Assembly: GCA_963776935.1 (NCBI GenBank)
Contig: CAVZOP010000002.1
Location: 1,302,001 to 1,366,000, forward strand
Source of the DNA: JALOLG01 sp963776935
Lineage (GTDB): Bacteria; Actinomycetota; Acidimicrobiia; Acidimicrobiales; Ilumatobacteraceae
Reading direction: 5' to 3'
DNA: 64,000 nt
In this document: positions 61,214-64,000 of the stretch, one piece after another
Numbering within the stretch: position 1 is the stretch's first letter
Layout of the letters: each line of letters begins with the position of its first letter
Translations under genes and position numbers: made by a program
Notes under the pieces: model-generated
What the model was told of the DNA's origin: nothing
Seen by the model: the letters and a program-made list of their open reading frames with translations, nothing else
Databases searched by the model: none

Positions 61214-62116
61214 TCAGTACCCGAGGCGCTCGACCCGATCCGGACGGCGCTGCCAGTCCTTGTCGACCTTGACGCGGAGCTCCAGGTAGGCGCCGTCCGG
61301 CAGCTGCGCCCTGGCGAGCTCACCGACGCGTTTGAGCACGCTGCCGCCCTTGCCGATCACCATCCCCTTCTGGCTCTCGCGCTCGACGATGATCTCGCAC
61401 CGGATGCGCGGCCACTCCCACTCGGTGACGCGCGTGGCGATCGAGTACGGGAGCTCGTCGCGGGTGACGGCGAGCAGCTGCTCGCGCACGAGCTCGGCGA
61501 CCCATTGCTCCTCGGGCATGTCGCTGATCTCGTCGGCCGGGAAGTACTTCGGCCCGGCAGGAAGGCGCGACGTCAGGTGGTCGACCAACGCATCGACGCC
61601 GTCGCCGGTGAGTGCCGAGACCGGGAAGTACGACTCGGCGTCGAGGCCGGATGCGGCCCCCAGCATCGCCATCACCTGATCCCTGCTCGCCCGATCGGTC
61701 TTGTTCACGATCACGACGGCCCGAGCCACGTCGATCCGATCGGCGACCCAGCGATCGCCGCGCCCGAACGGCATCGTCGCGTCGAGCACGAGGCAGCACA
61801 CGTCGACGTCCGTAGCGCTCTCGAGGGCGGTCGTGTTGACGCGCTCACCGAGCGCCGACACCGCCTTGTGCAACCCCGGCGTGTCGACGAACACCAGCTG
61901 CGCGTCGGGTCGGGTGAGCACGCCCATGATCCGGTGGCGGGTCGTCTGCGGCTTGTCGGAGACGATGCTGACCTTGCGCCCGCAGATCGTGTTGATCAGC
62001 GACGACTTCCCGACGTTGGGTCGCCCGATGAACGTGATGAAGCCCGACCGGTACTCGCCGTCGCCCTTCGCGTCCGACGATGCGGGTACGTCAGCATTGC
62101 CCACGACGTCAGCCAT
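61214..62116 (-). CDS. era: GTPase Era
   Basis: Ribosome-assembly GTPase binding 16S rRNA. 300 residues. G1 GRPNVGKSSLINTICGRK, G2 region KPQTTRHRIMG, G3 VDTPGLHKA, G4 NKTD, and C-terminal KH domain IIVERESQKGMVIGKGGSVL. ATG at 62116 lies inside a 19-bp direct repeat that duplicates the first codons, so an upstream register is conceivable but not in frame with a start. Confidence 0.96.
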   Translation of the reverse strand: MADVVGNADVPASSDAKGDGEYRSGFITFIGRPNVGKSSLINTICGRKVSIVSDKPQTTRHRIMGVLTRPDAQLVFVDTPGLHKAVSALGERVNTTALESATDVDVCCLVLDATMPFGRGDRWVADRIDVARAVVIVNKTDRASRDQVMAMLGAASGLDAESYFPVSALTGDGVDALVDHLTSRLPAGPKYFPADEISDMPEEQWVAELVREQLLAVTRDELPYSIATRVTEWEWPRIRCEIIVERESQKGMVIGKGGSVLKRVGELARAQLPDGAYLELRVKVDKDWQRRPDRVERLGY

Positions 62117-62132
62117 TGCCCACGACGTCAGA
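62095..62132. repeat. two 19-bp direct repeats at the era start
   Basis: CATTGCCCACGACGTCAGC at 62095-62113 and CATTGCCCACGACGTCAGA at 62114-62132; a degenerate third copy follows to about 62150. The era ATG is inside the second copy. Confidence 0.85.
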
Positions 62133-62146
62133 CATTCCCAGGCATC

Positions 62147-63703
62147 TCAGACATTTGAGGTGCGGTCGGCCCAGAACGGCTGCCGGAGCTCACGCTTCAA
62201 GATCTTGCCCGATCCCGTCTTCGGTAGCTCGTCGAGCCACGTGATCGAACGCGGCACCTTGTAGCTGGCGAGGTGCGACCTGGCGTGAGTCGACAGCGAC
62301 GCTTCGTCGAGGTCGGCGCCCGGCCGCTTCACGACGACGGCGTGGACGGTCTCGCCCCACTCGTCGCTCGGGATCCCGAACACCGCCGCCTCGTACACGT
62401 CATGGTGCAACTCGAGGGCGGCCTCGATCTCGGCGGGATAGATGTTCATCCCGCCCGAGATGATCATGTCCTTCTTGCGGTCGCAGATGTAGAAGTACCC
62501 CTCGTCGTCGCGGTAGGCGATGTCGCCGACGGTCTGGAAGCCGTCGCGGTGGTCCTCTTCGAACTTGTCGTGCTGCTTGTAATAGTCGGCGAACGTCGAT
62601 GGACTCCGCACGTACAGCTCGCCGGGCGAGTCGGGACCGGTCGCCGTGACGACATCACCGTTGTCGTCGTACAACCGGATCTCGACCAGCGGCGCCTCCT
62701 TGCCGCACGAGCCGGGCTTGCGCATCTGATCCTCGGGCCGCAGGATCGTGTTGACGCCGAGCTCGGTCGAGCCATACACCTCCCACAGCGACGCCGCGGG
62801 GAGGTTGGCGACGTACAGCTGTTTGAGCGCGTAGCTCCACGGCGCAGCGTTGGCGATCATGATGCGCATCGTCGTGAGGTCGTAGCGTGCCTTCACCTCG
62901 TCGGGCAGCGTGCAGATCATCCGGATCGGTGTCGGCGCGGAGAACGTCGTCGTCACCCGATAAGTGTCGACGAGACGCATCCAGTCCTCCGGATCGAACT
63001 TGCGCTGCAGCACGATCGTCTGTCCGAGCGCCAGGGCGATGGCCATGAAACCGCTCGGTCCGGAGTGGTACAGCGGGCCGGTGGTGATGTAGATGTCATC
63101 CGGCGAATACCCGATGAGCTGCAGCATCGCGACGAGCTGCACGGGATCGGCAACACCGCGCCGCAACGCGCCCTTCGGCTTACCGGTGGTGCCCGAGGTG
63201 TAGATCATCGTCGCCCCGGCCTCCGTCGCCGGCGGGATCGACGGTTCGTCCGCCGGCGCGGCCGCCATCAACTCGTCGCAGGCGACCATGCCATCCGGTG
63301 CCGCGCCGTCATAGACGAGATAGGTCGAAACGCTCGGGAGGTTGCGACGGATCCGCGTGAACATCGGCGCGAACTCGGCGTCGACGTACACCAGAACCGC
63401 ATCGCTGTGGTCGGTGACGTAGGCCGCCTCCTCGTCGCTCAGCCGGTAGTTGAGCGGCACCGCCGTCGCACCGATCTTGCGCGCCGCGTTGATGATGGCG
63501 ACGACTCCGATCGAGTTCTGCCCGCACCACGCAACCTTCGTGTTGGGGAGCACGCCGAGACCGAGCAGAACGTTGGCGAGCTGGTTCGATCGGGCCTCCA
63601 ACTCACCGTAGGTGAGCGTCAGAACATCGGCTCCTGGCCGGTCGTCGATGACGCCGATCTTGTCGGGATGCGACGTGGCGTGAGCGGTGAGGATGTCTGA
63701 CAT
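62147..63703 (-). CDS. AMP-dependent acyl-CoA synthetase/ligase
   Basis: ANL-superfamily ligase, 518 residues, likely a fatty-acyl or carboxylic-acid CoA ligase. P-loop-like TMIYTSGTTGKPKGAL, A5 YGSTELGVNTIL, A7 GDIAYRDDEGYFYICDRKKD, catalytic Lys in LPKTGSGKILKRELRQP. ATG at 63703. Ends 30 nt before the era start region on the same strand. Neighbouring MaoC- and crotonase-type genes suggest acyl-CoA metabolism; substrate unknown. Confidence 0.92.
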   Translation of the reverse strand: MSDILTAHATSHPDKIGVIDDRPGADVLTLTYGELEARSNQLANVLLGLGVLPNTKVAWCGQNSIGVVAIINAARKIGATAVPLNYRLSDEEAAYVTDHSDAVLVYVDAEFAPMFTRIRRNLPSVSTYLVYDGAAPDGMVACDELMAAAPADEPSIPPATEAGATMIYTSGTTGKPKGALRRGVADPVQLVAMLQLIGYSPDDIYITTGPLYHSGPSGFMAIALALGQTIVLQRKFDPEDWMRLVDTYRVTTTFSAPTPIRMICTLPDEVKARYDLTTMRIMIANAAPWSYALKQLYVANLPAASLWEVYGSTELGVNTILRPEDQMRKPGSCGKEAPLVEIRLYDDNGDVVTATGPDSPGELYVRSPSTFADYYKQHDKFEEDHRDGFQTVGDIAYRDDEGYFYICDRKKDMIISGGMNIYPAEIEAALELHHDVYEAAVFGIPSDEWGETVHAVVVKRPGADLDEASLSTHARSHLASYKVPRSITWLDELPKTGSGKILKRELRQPFWADRTSNV

Positions 63704-63747
63704 GGCCGCATTCGTAGCACCCGAGGGGGTGCTGACAAGCTGGCGGG

Positions 63748-64000
63748 ATGACAGCGCGCATCATCAACGGTATCGACGAGCTCAAGGCGCTCGCCGGTGA
63801 GCATCTCGGCTACAGCGACTACCTGGAGATCACCCAGGACCGCGTCAACCAGTTCGCCGAGGCGACCGGCGATCACCAATGGATCCACGTCGACGTCGAG
63901 CGCGCCAAGGCGGGACCGTTCGGCGGGCCCATCGCCCACGGCTATCTGACGCTGTCGCTCGGCCCGGTGCTGTACCCCGAGGTGGTCCAGATCAAGGGCT
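63748..64000 (+). CDS. MaoC-family dehydratase (5' part only)
   Basis: First 84 residues of a hot-dog-fold (R)-specific enoyl-CoA hydratase-type protein; the gene runs off the window. TQDRVNQFAEATGDHQWIHV contains the hydratase Asp/His pair, followed by AKAGPFGGPIAHGYLTLSLG. ATG at 63748, divergent from the acyl-CoA synthetase; the 44-bp gap must hold both promoters. Confidence 0.88.
   Translation, partial: MTARIINGIDELKALAGEHLGYSDYLEITQDRVNQFAEATGDHQWIHVDVERAKAGPFGGPIAHGYLTLSLGPVLYPEVVQIKG

Overview
The window reads as chromosome of a high-GC actinobacterium, most likely class Acidimicrobiia and close to Ilumatobacter. The basis is gene content and order that I recognise: uvrC / rapZ / gap-pgk-tpiA / secG, a type II FAS cluster fabD-fabH-fabG-acpP-fabF, an ANTAR response regulator beside polA, an MtrA/MtrB/LpqB-like trio, an F420-type LLM oxidoreductase, a DUF222-HNH protein, and many GTG/TTG starts. 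This placement is inference; no rRNA is present.

Layout. 1-1.7 kb: end of a LivM permease, then a divergent MarR regulator and YceI pair sharing a palindromic operator. 1.7-4.4 kb: a decayed accessory patch (alcohol dehydrogenase scrap, AbiEii-like nucleotidyltransferase remnant, a pRiA4b Orf3-like gene, a tyrosine-recombinase tail, an orphan membrane protein, an IS481-like remnant) abutting tRNA-Leu(GAG). 4.5-16.4 kb, mostly minus strand: secG, a 41-bp tandem array, an oligopeptide ABC importer, tpiA-pgk-gap, rapZ. 16.5-32 kb: LLM oxidoreductase, uvrC, a rhomboid-like protein, an MFS carrier, uvrA, a MoxR-DUF58 operon, and uvrB. uvrA and uvrB each carry a LexA (SOS) box. 32-41 kb: a double GNAT protein, DUF222-HNH, coaE, rpsA, a methyltransferase, polA, and the ANTAR regulator. 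41-42.2 kb: a candidate selenoprotein of the AhpD/CMD family and a short tRNA with anticodon CAA. 42.2-47.1 kb: fatty-acid synthesis. 47.3-52.5 kb: a small CxxC protein, trpC-trpF-trpB-trpA, and glyS. 52.6-57.4 kb: recO, a catalytically dead cis-prenyltransferase paralogue divergent from uppS, a DinG-like helicase, and an enoyl-CoA hydratase. 57.4-64 kb: a DinB-like protein framed by two palindromes, the two-component system with its lipoprotein, era, an acyl-CoA synthetase, and the start of a MaoC-type hydratase.

The three strongest leads are these. (1) An in-frame TGA sits exactly at the second Cys of the CxxC of an AhpD-like protein, followed by a SECIS-like hairpin. (2) A UppS that has the catalytic motifs but lacks the C-terminal RxG motif lies beside a paralogue that has RxG but no catalytic residues, which is the division of labour of the eukaryotic DHDDS/NgBR heteromer. 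(3) Around eleven single-base frameshifts interrupt housekeeping genes (gap, uvrC, coaE, fabH, fabF, trpC and others). These point to uncorrected sequence errors rather than real gene loss, and any annotation of broken genes here must allow for that.
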